A stretch of DNA of 64,000 nt from Salinicoccus luteus DSM 17002 (lineage in GTDB: Bacteria > Bacillota > Bacilli > Staphylococcales > Salinicoccaceae): NCBI RefSeq assembly GCF_000712035.1, contig NZ_JONV01000007.1:124001-188000 (forward strand), read 5' to 3'. Positions within the stretch are counted from its first letter, which is position 1. The number at the start of each line of letters is the position of its first letter. Shown here piece by piece: positions 1-7,755 of this stretch. A program made the translations under genes and the position numbers. The notes below the pieces were generated by a model. The model ran no database searches. It was not told the DNA's origin and saw nothing but the letters and a program-made list of their open reading frames with translations.

Positions 1-490
1 CAGCACGCTCTTCCGTCTCCGACGCTTCCAGCGGGACACCCGTCCATTTGGCTGCAACCTGGAGAAAGACGACTTTGGCCGCTTCATAGAGCGCCACCGT
101 CTCAAGACTCCCCGCCTCTTCAAAATATTGCTGCCAATAATGGAGGACCAGCATTTCTATTTCTTCCATCGCTTCATTGTCCATCAAGGCCATCATCATG
201 GCTTTCCTGTTTTTATGCGCCTCTCCATCAAGCCCCTGTACGCCCCCTTCCCCAAACAATGTCTTCTTGACACGGGAGGGCGCAGCGTCCCTTCTTCTGA
301 AGCGTGTATCATCATAGAACAGCTCTGCTGCTTCACTGCCCGTCAGACAGATTGCCTTTTCACCCATGATCCGTGTCTCAAACACATCCGAATCCAGGGA
401 TTCACTTCTGTTCATAATGAATTCGTATCCTTCTTTCAGTACACTCAATGTCCGGTCAAAGCCCGCATCTTCGGGCATTTTCTGTGCCAC
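1..490 (-). CDS. cypC: CYP152-family fatty-acid peroxygenase P450 (N-terminal part, runs off the left edge)
   Basis: This is the first 163 codons of a cytochrome P450 that continues past the window start. The frame opens with GTG at 490 and has a GAGGAGG site 6-7 bases upstream; an internal ATG at 478 has no such site. The translation contains EGYEFIMNRSE, TRIMGEKAICLTGSEAAELF and TLFGEGGVQGLDGEAHKNRK, which follow the N-terminal third of the Bacillus subtilis CypC/CYP152A1 group closely. Family members use hydrogen peroxide to hydroxylate long-chain fatty acids at the alpha or beta carbon in the cytoplasm. The haem-cysteine region lies outside the window, so intactness cannot be judged. The family call is firm; regiochemistry is unknown. 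Confidence 0.88.
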   Translation of the reverse strand, partial: MAQKMPEDAGFDRTLSVLKEGYEFIMNRSESLDSDVFETRIMGEKAICLTGSEAAELFYDDTRFRRRDAAPSRVKKTLFGEGGVQGLDGEAHKNRKAMMMALMDNEAMEEIEMLVLHYWQQYFEEAGSLETVALYEAAKVVFLQVAAKWTGVPLEASETEERA

Positions 491-567
491 ACTACCCCTC
501 CTCGACCATTTATTATTATTGTACTCTTCCCGTTAATATACCCTTTATGCATGTAAAATAAAGTAAA

Positions 568-601
568 GGAGTAGACCCGATTCCAGGTCTACTTCTTTTT
601 T
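568..601 (-). terminator. hairpin between the small-protein genes and the P450 gene
   Basis: The arms AGTAGACC and GGTCTACT flank an 8-base loop. The stem overlaps the stop codon of the 49-residue protein. On the minus strand it is followed by a broken T-rich stretch rather than a clean U-tract; the better T-run is on the plus strand, where no gene ends. It may be a weak terminator or an attenuator ahead of the P450 gene. Confidence 0.4.
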
Positions 602-738
602 CCATCCGGTCTGAATACGATGAAATTCGTGATGGCGAAAAATAATCCTGCAATGATGCCAATCAGCCAATTATCAAACATGGTGCCGAAAAGCACCAGG
701 AACAGTATTCCAGACCCTACGGTTATCGCAATATGCAT
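589..738 (-). CDS. small two-TM membrane protein (49 aa), function unknown
   Basis: This short frame starts at ATG 738 with a GGTGAGG site 5 bases upstream and ends in TAG at 589. The product is 49 residues: two hydrophobic stretches (about residues 3-20 and 24-42) separated by MFDNW, then a basic tail RPDGKKK. It looks like a small inner-membrane hairpin protein. It lies 40 bp downstream of another small protein on the same strand and upstream of the P450 gene, so the three may share a transcript. I do not recognise a named family. The case for coding is the good ribosome binding site, the coherent membrane profile and the tight placement. Confidence 0.6.
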   Translation of the reverse strand: MHIAITVGSGILFLVLFGTMFDNWLIGIIAGLFFAITNFIVFRPDGKKK

Positions 739-778
739 ACATCCTCACCTTTCCCTTGAACTGGCGATGAAAGACCTG

Positions 779-925
779 CTAAAGTGCACTGAATATGCCT
801 CTGACAAGTCTGAAGATCAAACCGATAGAGCTCAGAAACATTTCAAAAAGAAAATCGTACCAGTACCCATTCCTATGAAGCGGCTCTTCGTGATGGCCCT
901 TTTTCCGATCTTTCCTTCCTCCCAC
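779..925 (-). CDS. small basic/amphipathic protein (48 aa), function unknown
   Basis: The frame runs from GTG 925, with a GGAGGAG site 7 bases upstream, to TAG at 779. The protein begins with a strongly basic segment (GGRKDRKKGHHEE) and continues into WYDFLFEMFLSSIGLIFRLV, a single amphipathic or membrane-inserting helix with two arginines. Small proteins of this build are common beside membrane-active genes in Firmicutes, but I do not recognise a named family. It sits 56 bp downstream of the S9 peptidase stop codon and 40 bp upstream of the 49-residue protein. The start rests on the ribosome binding site, because upstream ATGs fall in another frame that ends quickly. Confidence 0.55.
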   Translation of the reverse strand: MGGRKDRKKGHHEEPLHRNGYWYDFLFEMFLSSIGLIFRLVRGIFSAL

Positions 926-981
926 AGCGCATCTCCTCCATCTCACTCATTTTATTCTCCTATACCCGGAACCTGGCGTCT

Positions 982-2766
982 CTACTGATGCTTCTCAAGA
1001 AACTCAAGCATGGTCCTATAGACGTTGATTTCATTTTCCTTCTTCGAAAAGCCATGACCCTCATCATCCAAGACAAGATAGTCGATCTCCCTGCCGGCAT
1101 TCCTCAACTCTTCTACAATCTGGTCCGATTCCTCTTTCACGACCCGGGGGTCCTTTGCACCCTGGATGACGAGCATCGGCCTGGACATTGTACTGAGATA
1201 GGTGATTGGCGAATCTTTTTCGAAGCGCTCCCTGTCCGTCTCAGGATCACCGACCCAGCGTGTCATGATGGGCTTCCAGTGCTCCGGTACGGAATTGTAG
1301 AAGGTGAATAGGTTGGAGACGCCGAATATATCGACGACCGCCCTGAAGTACTCAGGATGCCTCCCGTGAAGGAGCAGTGCCATGTAGCCGCCATAGCTGC
1401 CGCCGACAAGGAAGAGCTTCTCGGGGGACGAGATGCCATTATCGAACAGCCACTTGATGCCTTCCACGTTATCCAGCCGTGGGCCTTCGCCCCAATCCTG
1501 CTCGACGAGCTTCACGAATGAAGCACCATATCCCGTACTTCCCCTGAAGTTCGGACAGAATATGTTGTAGCCGCGGTTCAGGAGCATCTGGAACATGGCA
1601 CGGTAGAACTTGCGCTCGGCCGCCTGCGGCCCGCCGTGCGGCCAGAAGATCGTATAGCCATTCCGATTCTCCTCCTTTGCCCGGAACAGCAGCGCTTCAA
1701 TCTCCATATCGTCAAAGGACTTGTAGCGTACGGTTTCAGGTTCCACCATGTCTTTCGAAGTAACCCCAAGTACCCGGTTCTTTGTAAGGACGGTCCACTT
1801 CTCAAGCTGATACTTCCATATGTTGAACGGCTCGGTCGCACTCCCGGCAAGGGCATAGAGGCTGCCGCTTTTCGTCACGGCAAGCTGCCTGATGGCATCA
1901 AAAGGCGTCTTTATCTCATCGGAGATGTCATGGTTCAGATCATAGTAGTACAGCTTATCTGCCACACCCTTCTCCGTCGTGATATACAGCATGTTCGTAT
2001 GCCGGTTGAACTGCAGGCCCGACACCGATTCCTCGCCGAAATCCATCACTTTCGAGAACTGCTTCTCCGACAGGTTGTATTTTGCCAGATAGTCGTATTC
2101 ACTCTCATAGTTCGTGCTGAACCAGACTTCATCGTCCTTTATGAACGTCATGTCGCCCACCGTATGGATCACTTCCGGATCGGGTGTAATGTATTCGGTC
2201 CCGTCCTTCGTTCTGATGAATCCGAGGATGTACGTATTCGCACGCACCTGCATATGTGCACTGTTTTCTTCACCGGCCGAGACATCCGTCAAATATGTCG
2301 GTGCCTCCGCCCCTTCATGGATCAGGCGTTCATCGCCCGTTTCGATATCAAACACTTTCGCATTCAGGAAACTTGGATTGCCTTCAGAAGTCACATAATA
2401 GACCTTCTGCCCGTCCTGGGACAGTTTGGAGAAGAAATATTTTTCATCCGCTCCCCCTGTAATCAGAGGTTTGGGAATCCCTCCGTCCGGGCCGATGGCA
2501 TAAATCTGGAAATTCTCATCCCCATCATGATCAAACCCTGAAAGTACAAAACGATTTTGCGGATCATATTTGATGAAGTTTGCATTCTGGTCCTTCTGTG
2601 CAAACAGGTATGGATACGTCTCGGGGGTATCCATCGCCCATATATTCACCTTTCCGTTGAGGTTCGTTGTGAACAGGATGCGCTTCTCGTCCGGGCTCAC
2701 AGTAAAGTTGTTGATGTTGTAGGATGTGAAAAACTGTTCCACTGTCGGTTTCGGAAATTCAATCAT
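982..2766 (-). CDS. S9 family peptidase (prolyl oligopeptidase / acylaminoacyl-peptidase type)
   Basis: The product has 594 residues: an N-terminal beta-propeller (about 1-340) and a C-terminal alpha/beta-hydrolase. The nucleophile motif GGSYGG places the catalytic Ser near residue 457, with Asp near 539 (QGAKDPRVV) and His near 571 (DEGHGF). The oxyanion region WPHGGP is present. No signal peptide is visible, so it is probably a cytoplasmic oligopeptidase that trims short or N-blocked peptides. I chose ATG 2766 (protein start MIEFPKPT, AAAGGGG upstream) over ATG 2805, because 2805 lies inside the -10 box of a good promoter. It appears to be transcribed leftward ahead of the two small genes. 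Confidence 0.93.
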   Translation of the reverse strand: MIEFPKPTVEQFFTSYNINNFTVSPDEKRILFTTNLNGKVNIWAMDTPETYPYLFAQKDQNANFIKYDPQNRFVLSGFDHDGDENFQIYAIGPDGGIPKPLITGGADEKYFFSKLSQDGQKVYYVTSEGNPSFLNAKVFDIETGDERLIHEGAEAPTYLTDVSAGEENSAHMQVRANTYILGFIRTKDGTEYITPDPEVIHTVGDMTFIKDDEVWFSTNYESEYDYLAKYNLSEKQFSKVMDFGEESVSGLQFNRHTNMLYITTEKGVADKLYYYDLNHDISDEIKTPFDAIRQLAVTKSGSLYALAGSATEPFNIWKYQLEKWTVLTKNRVLGVTSKDMVEPETVRYKSFDDMEIEALLFRAKEENRNGYTIFWPHGGPQAAERKFYRAMFQMLLNRGYNIFCPNFRGSTGYGASFVKLVEQDWGEGPRLDNVEGIKWLFDNGISSPEKLFLVGGSYGGYMALLLHGRHPEYFRAVVDIFGVSNLFTFYNSVPEHWKPIMTRWVGDPETDRERFEKDSPITYLSTMSRPMLVIQGAKDPRVVKEESDQIVEELRNAGREIDYLVLDDEGHGFSKKENEINVYRTMLEFLEKHQ

Positions 2767-2803
2767 TGGCCAGACCCCTTTTTGTATAATTAGTTTCTCC
2801 TCC

Positions 2804-2832
2804 ATTGTAGATTAAAATCATTTTTGTGACAA
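2804..2832 (-). promoter_or_regulatory. sigma-A-type promoter of the S9 peptidase gene
   Basis: On the minus strand, TTGTCA (2827-2832) and TACAAT (2804-2809) are separated by exactly 17 bases. The transcript would start near 2797, downstream of the first in-frame ATG (2805). This settles the start codon at 2766. Confidence 0.65.
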
Positions 2833-2861
2833 TTTTGATAAATTGTTTTGTTATCTGCATG

Positions 2862-2893
2862 AAAAAAGCAGCATGCCAAATGGCATGCTGCTT
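2862..2893 (-). terminator. rho-independent terminator of ptsG
   Basis: A perfect stem, AGCAGCATGCCA against TGGCATGCTGCT, is followed by a T-run on the minus strand, just after the ptsG stop codon at 2900. Confidence 0.9.
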
Positions 2894-2899
2894 CTCCCA

Positions 2900-4939
2900 T
2901 TACTTGATGTTGATGACGACATCGTCATTTGTAACTGAACCGAGTTCCCTGGCAGCGATTTCCGTACCGGCCGGTCCTGTAATGATGATTGGAGTAATAT
3001 CGCTCTTCGCGTTCTCCCTGATGTAGTCGAGGTCGACTTCCATCAATACGTCACCTTTTTTGATTTTGTCTCCAGCTGCGACTTTGAGGTCGAAGCCTTC
3101 GCCCTTCAGGTTGACTGTGTCGAGTCCGAAGTGGACGAGGAGCTCGAGTCCGCCTGCGTTGGTCAGACCGAGTGCGTGTTTTGTCGGGAAGTCCGTAACG
3201 ACTTCACCGTCGAATGGTGCGCGGACGATACCGCTTGTCGGCTTGATGGCCACACCATCGCCCATCATCTTCTCGCTGAAGACCTGGTCCGGCACTTCAG
3301 TGAGCTCGACCGCTTCCCCTTCGATCGGGGAATAGATGTCCTTGTTGGCATCATCCATCATCTGTGTGCCTTCCGCCTCTTCGACATCGTCTTCCGTCGA
3401 TTCCGTCACTGTCGCTTCGGCCGGTGAAGTGATTTCTCCATCGATGATCCTCTGCATGTCGTTTCTGATCTGGTCGGATTTCGGCCCGAAGATGGCCTGC
3501 ATGTTCTTGCCGACCTTCATGACACCGGAGGCCCCAAGCGCCTTCAGTTCCGCCTCATCGACGGCAGCAGTATCTTTAACTTCAACACGGAGACGTGTGA
3601 TGCAGGCGTCGAGGTGTTTGATGTTCTCTTCCCCACCCATTGCTGTGAGCACGTTGAACGGCAGTTCCTGTGCTGTGGATGTGGTGGTTTCCGCATTCGC
3701 ATCTTCACGACCCGGCGTCTTGAGGTTCATCGTCTGGATGAGCACCCTGAACACGACATAGTAGATGACTGCGTAGACGATCCCTACGACAAGCACCCAC
3801 CACCATTCCGTACGGTTCTGAAGAATACCGAACAGGAAGAAGTCGATGAATCCGCCCGAGAATGTATAGCCGAGATTCACATCAAGCAGATAGAGAATCA
3901 GGAAGCTCAGTCCATCGAGCAGTGCGTGGATGACATAGAGCAGTGGTGCAACGAACAGGAATGAGAATTCCAGCGGCTCAGTGATACCTGTCAGGAAACT
4001 TGTCAGTGCTGCAGATATCATGATACCGGCAACATACTTTTTGCGTTCAGGACGTGCGGCATGGTACATCGCCAGAGCCGCTGCAGGCAGACCGAACATC
4101 ATGACCGGGAATTCACCCTGCATGAAGTTTCCTGCAGTCAGTTCAACGCCGTCACGCAGCTGGGCGAAGAAGATGTTCAGGTCGCCACGTACAATTTCTC
4201 CGGCTGCATTCGTATACGTACCGAATTCAAACCAGAATGGTGCGTGGAATATATGGTGCAGCCCGAATGGAATGAGCAGCCGTTTGATCGTACCGAATGC
4301 AAATACGCCGATTGCCGTATTCTCCTCCATCAGCCAGAGTGAAACTTCATTCATTCCGCTTTGGATCGGCGGCCAGATGACGAACATCGCCAGCCCGATG
4401 ATGAATGAGAATACTGCTGTCACAATCGGCACAAAGCGTTTCCCGGCGAAGAATCCAAGGAAGTCCGGCAGATTGATGTTGTAGTATCTGTTGTAGGCCC
4501 AGGCGGCGATGACACCGATGATAATACCACCGAATACACCTGTCTGGATTGTCGGGATGCCGAGCACGTTGGCATAGGCAGGGTTTTCCGCTGCCATTTC
4601 CGGTGTGACTCCGGCAATCTGTCCCATTGTAACGTTCATGATCATGTAGCCGACGAAGGCCGCGACGGCTGCAACACCGTCACCCCTCGCAAGTCCGACG
4701 GCGACACCGAGTGCAAACAGCAGCGCCAAGTTGTCGAAGACGACGCCACCGGCTGCCTGGAGCATATCTGATAGGGCAATGAGCCAGCCGGCTTCAAGGA
4801 ATGAAAGCCAGTCGACCATCGCTTCAGTCTGCATGGCGGCACCGATACCGAGCATGAGGCCGGCAGCAGGCAGTATGGCAACCGGGAGCATCAATGCTTT
4901 ACCGATGCGCTGCAGCTGTCCAAAAAGCTTTTTGAACAT
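2900..4939 (-). CDS. ptsG: PTS glucose transporter, EIICBA fusion
   Basis: This 679-residue protein imports and phosphorylates glucose through the phosphoenolpyruvate phosphotransferase system. The order is EIIC (about 1-405, membrane; GITEPLEF motif at 318-325), EIIB (about 425-505; phosphocysteine in [11 protein letters not shown], Cys446) and EIIA (about 530-679; LVHFGLDTV with the active His near 603). Length and domain order match Firmicute PtsG. The start at 4939 has AGGAGGA 8 bases upstream. The leader holds a RAT/terminator pair, and glcT lies immediately upstream, so expression should depend on glucose-controlled antitermination. Glucose rather than N-acetylglucosamine is favoured by the glcT neighbour; minor substrates such as glucosamine cannot be excluded. 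Confidence 0.95.
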   Translation of the reverse strand: MFKKLFGQLQRIGKALMLPVAILPAAGLMLGIGAAMQTEAMVDWLSFLEAGWLIALSDMLQAAGGVVFDNLALLFALGVAVGLARGDGVAAVAAFVGYMIMNVTMGQIAGVTPEMAAENPAYANVLGIPTIQTGVFGGIIIGVIAAWAYNRYYNINLPDFLGFFAGKRFVPIVTAVFSFIIGLAMFVIWPPIQSGMNEVSLWLMEENTAIGVFAFGTIKRLLIPFGLHHIFHAPFWFEFGTYTNAAGEIVRGDLNIFFAQLRDGVELTAGNFMQGEFPVMMFGLPAAALAMYHAARPERKKYVAGIMISAALTSFLTGITEPLEFSFLFVAPLLYVIHALLDGLSFLILYLLDVNLGYTFSGGFIDFFLFGILQNRTEWWWVLVVGIVYAVIYYVVFRVLIQTMNLKTPGREDANAETTTSTAQELPFNVLTAMGGEENIKHLDACITRLRVEVKDTAAVDEAELKALGASGVMKVGKNMQAIFGPKSDQIRNDMQRIIDGEITSPAEATVTESTEDDVEEAEGTQMMDDANKDIYSPIEGEAVELTEVPDQVFSEKMMGDGVAIKPTSGIVRAPFDGEVVTDFPTKHALGLTNAGGLELLVHFGLDTVNLKGEGFDLKVAAGDKIKKGDVLMEVDLDYIRENAKSDITPIIITGPAGTEIAARELGSVTNDDVVINIK

Positions 4940-4989
4940 AAGTATTTCCTCCTAAGTATGAATATTATTGTTTCATGAAGAATCCACAG

Positions 4990-5048
4990 AAAAAAGGACA
5001 TGAGAATACAGGTATAGTTAAATAAACCATTCCTATAAACTCATGCCC
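4990..5048 (-). terminator. conditional leader terminator (attenuator) of ptsG
   Basis: On the minus strand, GGGCATGAG pairs with CTCATGTCC across an imperfect, extended stem, and TTTTTT follows, all before the ptsG ribosome binding site. Its left arm overlaps the right end of the RAT sequence, so antiterminator and terminator are mutually exclusive, as in the BglG/SacY/GlcT class. Confidence 0.85.
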
Positions 5049-5062
5049 TTGCGGTAACACGT
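5040..5062 (-). promoter_or_regulatory. RAT site (ribonucleic antiterminator) for GlcT
   Basis: The minus-strand sequence begins ACGTGTTACCG and ends GGGCATGAG. This matches what I recall of the GlcT-type RAT of Bacillus ptsG, which begins ACGTGTTACTG and ends GGCATGAG. It abuts the glcT stop codon (5063-5065) directly, so the ptsG leader has no space of its own for an independent promoter upstream of the RAT. Confidence 0.85.
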
Positions 5063-5896
5063 CTATTTAGAATAATGCTTGAAATGCTGTATGTGCATCG
5101 TAAGATAGACGACTTCCGAGTCGTACACCTTGCGCTGCAGTTTGTTCTGTATCATCTTCACAATTTTTACAGCTATATTATAGCACACGGGGTATTCCGT
5201 TTTCAACAGTGAATCGAAAGCATCCTGCGACGGCACACTCTCACCCTTCATCACCCGCTGAACACAGAAGCTGATATGCCGCACGAAGCGGTCATACTGT
5301 ATTGAGGACTGGTCGATCGTAGTATCAAGCCCCTGCTCGATGATGACGATCGCCTGATGGACGACTTCAGACAATACATTCATATCCCGGAGCGAGCGGT
5401 TGTATATGGACGAATGCACATGGAGGGCGATGAAGCCAACCTCCGCCTCGGGCAGATGGATGCCGTATTTCCTGTTGAACATGTCGACCACCGCTTCGGC
5501 GATGCTGTACTCCTTCGGATAGAGTGCCTTCGTCTCATTGACGAACGGATTGCTGATCTCGATGCCCTCCTCCAGCCGCTTCATGGCAAACAGGAGATGG
5601 TCCGTCAGTGACAGGAGGATCCTGTTATTGATGTCTTCTGTCGTCATGTCATCAATCAGCTCGATGGCTTCGAGCGTCGACTGGAACAGCTTCTCATCCG
5701 CCATCGTCAGGAGGGTCTGGTATCTGCTCGTATCCTGCTGACCTTCAAGCTTATATACCTTGTCCGCCTCTTCAATTTCGAGCGTATCCCCCTGCTTCTT
5801 CCCGAAGCCGATTCCACGGCCGATCAGCACGACTTCTTCAAATTCATCTTTTCCGATCACAACATTATTGTTCAGTGCCTTTTCAATCATTACCAA
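5063..5896 (-). CDS. glcT: PRD-domain transcriptional antiterminator GlcT
   Basis: This RNA-binding antiterminator has an N-terminal CAT domain (MIEKALNNNVVIGK, about residues 3-58) followed by two PTS regulation domains (about 65-170 and 175-277), each with conserved histidines (for example FIALHVHS and YLTMHIQHF). Unphosphorylated GlcT binds the RAT in the ptsG leader and stops formation of the terminator; phosphorylation by PtsG in the absence of glucose inactivates it. The start is TTG 5896 or ATG 5890. I keep TTG because GTGGGA lies 7 bases upstream of it. The gene is directly upstream of ptsG in the same direction, and its stop codon touches the RAT. Confidence 0.92.
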   Translation of the reverse strand: MVMIEKALNNNVVIGKDEFEEVVLIGRGIGFGKKQGDTLEIEEADKVYKLEGQQDTSRYQTLLTMADEKLFQSTLEAIELIDDMTTEDINNRILLSLTDHLLFAMKRLEEGIEISNPFVNETKALYPKEYSIAEAVVDMFNRKYGIHLPEAEVGFIALHVHSSIYNRSLRDMNVLSEVVHQAIVIIEQGLDTTIDQSSIQYDRFVRHISFCVQRVMKGESVPSQDAFDSLLKTEYPVCYNIAVKIVKMIQNKLQRKVYDSEVVYLTMHIQHFKHYSK

Positions 5897-5963
5897 GTGA
5901 ATATCCCACTTTCATCATCTGCTGTATCAAATACTATAGCAGGGGGCCCCAGGACGCAAGAAG

Positions 5964-5989
5964 CACGGCCGGATAAAAGACCGGCCGTC
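5964..5989 (-). terminator. terminator of the M20 amidohydrolase gene
   Basis: An inverted repeat, ACGGCCGG against CCGGCCGT with an 8-base loop, lies just after the stop codon at 6003. The minus-strand T-stretch after it is short (GCTTCTT), so termination strength is uncertain. Confidence 0.65.
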
Positions 5990-6002
5990 TGAACTTTTAT
6001 TT

Positions 6003-7199
6003 CTAATGTGCTTTTGTGGCAAAGTTGACCAGGGCCCGGATGCCCGTCTCCAGACTTTTTTCGGAGAACACGATCTCGGGGCTGTGGAGTGAATAGCTGC
6101 TCTTCTCCTCATCCTTCATCCTTGTACCGATGCGGAATGCGGCACCGACATAGTCCTGCATGTAGAATGCAAAGTCCTCCGAACCCATGGACGGCTCTTT
6201 GAGTTCATGGAATTTCACATCGTCACCACTGTTGATGAAATCGTCCACGAGTTCCGGATTATTGATGACCGGCGGGCAGTACCGGCTGAATTCGACATGG
6301 CATCCGGCCTCTGCCATCTTCATCAGCCCACTCGTATAGTTCTCGATCATATCCTGCGCCAGTTCAAGCGACTTCTCGGAGAAGCTCCGGATGGTTCCAC
6401 CGAAATTGCATTCATCCGGGATGACATTGTTCTTCTCTCCGGCATGGATCTGGCCAACGGTGATGACGACGGGTGTCGACGGGTTGTTGAAGCGCGACGC
6501 TATCCCCTGCATGAACTGGATGATGTTTGTTGCAAGATATACCGGGTCGGCCGTCTTTTCCGGGTGGGCTGCGTGCCCCCCTTTCACTTTCAGCTTCACA
6601 TCGAAGCCGATCGATCCTGCCATCATCTCTTCCTCCCTGTATCCGACGAGCCCCTCTTCAAGGTTCGGCCACGTATGATACATGATCATTTTGTCGATCG
6701 GCACCTCGAGGCGCTTCAGTTCCTCTTTGATGTATTCAGCACCACCAAGTGTCTCTTCGGCAGGCTGGAAGATGAATACGAGGTTATATTTGAGGTCGTC
6801 ATAGAGGTCGTCTATGACTTTTGCGAAGCCATAGACGATGCTTGTGTGGATATCGTGTCCGCATGCATGCATGACCCCTTCATTTTCAGACTTGAAATCG
6901 AGGTCTGTCTGCTCGGTGATCGGCAAAGCATCCATATCCGCACGTACACCGATATATTCGTAGCTCGGATCCTTCTCGAGCATGCCGATCAGCCCGGTCT
7001 TCTCCGAAAGCTCATAAAATTCAATGCGCGTATCCTCCAGTCCATTCGCCACGAGCTTCGTCGTCTCGTACTCTTCAAAACTCAGTTCCGGCGCCTGATG
7101 AAGCCGTCTCCTGAAATTTGTGACATGCTTCAGATGCTTGTCGATTGCTTCGTCTTTTGCAGTTGTTTGCGTGTCGGTTGCTTCGTCTTTCGCAGTCAT
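6003..7199 (-). CDS. M20 family amidohydrolase (N-acyl amino acid / hippurate hydrolase type)
   Basis: This is a zinc aminoacylase-like enzyme of 398 residues. Metal-binding motifs are visible: HACGHDIHTS, QPAEETLGGA and, near the C-terminus, SMGSEDFAFY. Members remove acyl groups from N-acyl amino acids or open related amides in the cytoplasm; the exact substrate cannot be read from sequence. The start at 7199 has AAGGTGG upstream. The N-terminus is odd: residues 2-9 (TAKDEATD) are repeated 11 codons later as TAKDEAID, a 23-bp imperfect direct repeat in the DNA that adds an acidic extension before the usual family start. It is divergent from a YodB-like regulator, which may control it. Confidence 0.88.
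   Translation of the reverse strand: MTAKDEATDTQTTAKDEAIDKHLKHVTNFRRRLHQAPELSFEEYETTKLVANGLEDTRIEFYELSEKTGLIGMLEKDPSYEYIGVRADMDALPITEQTDLDFKSENEGVMHACGHDIHTSIVYGFAKVIDDLYDDLKYNLVFIFQPAEETLGGAEYIKEELKRLEVPIDKMIMYHTWPNLEEGLVGYREEEMMAGSIGFDVKLKVKGGHAAHPEKTADPVYLATNIIQFMQGIASRFNNPSTPVVITVGQIHAGEKNNVIPDECNFGGTIRSFSEKSLELAQDMIENYTSGLMKMAEAGCHVEFSRYCPPVINNPELVDDFINSGDDVKFHELKEPSMGSEDFAFYMQDYVGAAFRIGTRMKDEEKSSYSLHSPEIVFSEKSLETGIRALVNFATKAH
7141..7196. repeat. 23-bp imperfect direct repeat in the 5' end of the amidohydrolase gene
   Basis: The copies at 7141-7163 and 7174-7196 differ at two positions and are spaced 33 bp start to start, which keeps the reading frame. The result is a duplicated TAKDEA(T/I)D peptide at the protein N-terminus. 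Confidence 0.9.
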
Positions 7200-7232
7200 T
7201 GAAAATCCACCTTCTTCATTTATTTTTTCGTT

Positions 7233-7244
7233 CTTATTAATAAG
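7233..7244. promoter_or_regulatory. perfect 12-bp palindrome, candidate operator
   Basis: CTTATTAATAAG lies between the divergent amidohydrolase and YodB-like genes, about 35 bp upstream of the former. The position suits an operator for the dimeric HxlR-type regulator next door. No experimental consensus is matched with certainty. Confidence 0.4.
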
Positions 7245-7326
7245 GGTTTCATATAATGTTTAGCCGATTCGGATATGCTTAAACGCACCTGTGAAATTTT
7301 ATATCAGGAGGCACGCTTCCAAACAT

Positions 7327-7356
7327 TTGTAATATGGGTAAAAAAAGAGGTATACT
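7327..7356 (+). promoter_or_regulatory. promoter of the YodB-like regulator gene
   Basis: TTGTAA (7327-7332) and TATACT (7351-7356) are 18 bases apart, ending about 20 bp before the ATG at 7377. Confidence 0.6.
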
Positions 7357-7376
7357 GTTTCTCAAGGAGTGATGAT

Positions 7377-7697
7377 ATGGATTATTCGATCTGTCCTAAA
7401 TTTGAAAATGCCATGGGTGTTCTCGGTCAGAGATGGACAGGACTCATCATCCATCAGCTAATGGATGGACCCAAACGTTTCTGCAACCTTGAATCGTCCA
7501 TGGGCGTCAGTGGCCGCGTCCTTTCGGAGCGCTTGAAGACGCTCGAAAAGGAAGGCATCGTCAAGCGTGAAGTCTACCCGGAAACCCCGGTCAGAATAGA
7601 GTATATGCTTACCGACAAAGGCAGGGCAATGGAGCCCTTCATGAAGGAGCTCCAGAAGTGGGCAGAGGAATGGTTTGAAGTTCCGCAGAATGTCTGA
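7377..7697 (+). CDS. HxlR family transcriptional regulator, YodB/QsrR-like redox sensor
   Basis: This 106-residue winged-helix DNA-binding protein starts at ATG 7377 with AAGGAG 7 bases upstream; the longer open frame from 7275 has no such site. The sequence MDYSICPKFENAM, WTGLIIHQLMDGPKRF and YMLTDKG tracks YodB of B. subtilis closely. Cys6, the thiol through which YodB and QsrR sense quinones and diamide, is conserved. A second Cys follows in KRFCNLESS. The protein is therefore likely a repressor released by electrophiles. The divergent neighbour is an M20 hydrolase rather than a quinone reductase or nitroreductase, which is unusual for the group. Confidence 0.88.
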   Translation: MDYSICPKFENAMGVLGQRWTGLIIHQLMDGPKRFCNLESSMGVSGRVLSERLKTLEKEGIVKREVYPETPVRIEYMLTDKGRAMEPFMKELQKWAEEWFEVPQNV

Positions 7698-7720
7698 AAC
7701 CTGGTGTGCCTGCAACAAAA

Positions 7721-7755
7721 ACAGCGTGTGTCCGATTGGACACACGCTGTTTTTT
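7721..7755. terminator. bidirectional terminator between converging genes
   Basis: A perfect 13-bp stem, ACAGCGTGTGTCC with a 4-base loop, is flanked by A-runs and T-runs. It serves the YodB-like gene on the plus strand and the DASS carrier on the minus strand. Confidence 0.92.

Noticed and set aside
2767..2805. ATG 2805 as the start of the S9 peptidase
   Set aside because: It falls in the -10 box of a strong promoter, so it would lie upstream of the transcript. ATG 2766 has a proper site and gives the conserved N-terminus.
7275..7376. Longer frame for the YodB-like regulator starting at 7275
   Set aside because: The extension covers the promoter and lacks a ribosome binding site. The ATG at 7377 gives the family-typical N-terminus with Cys6.
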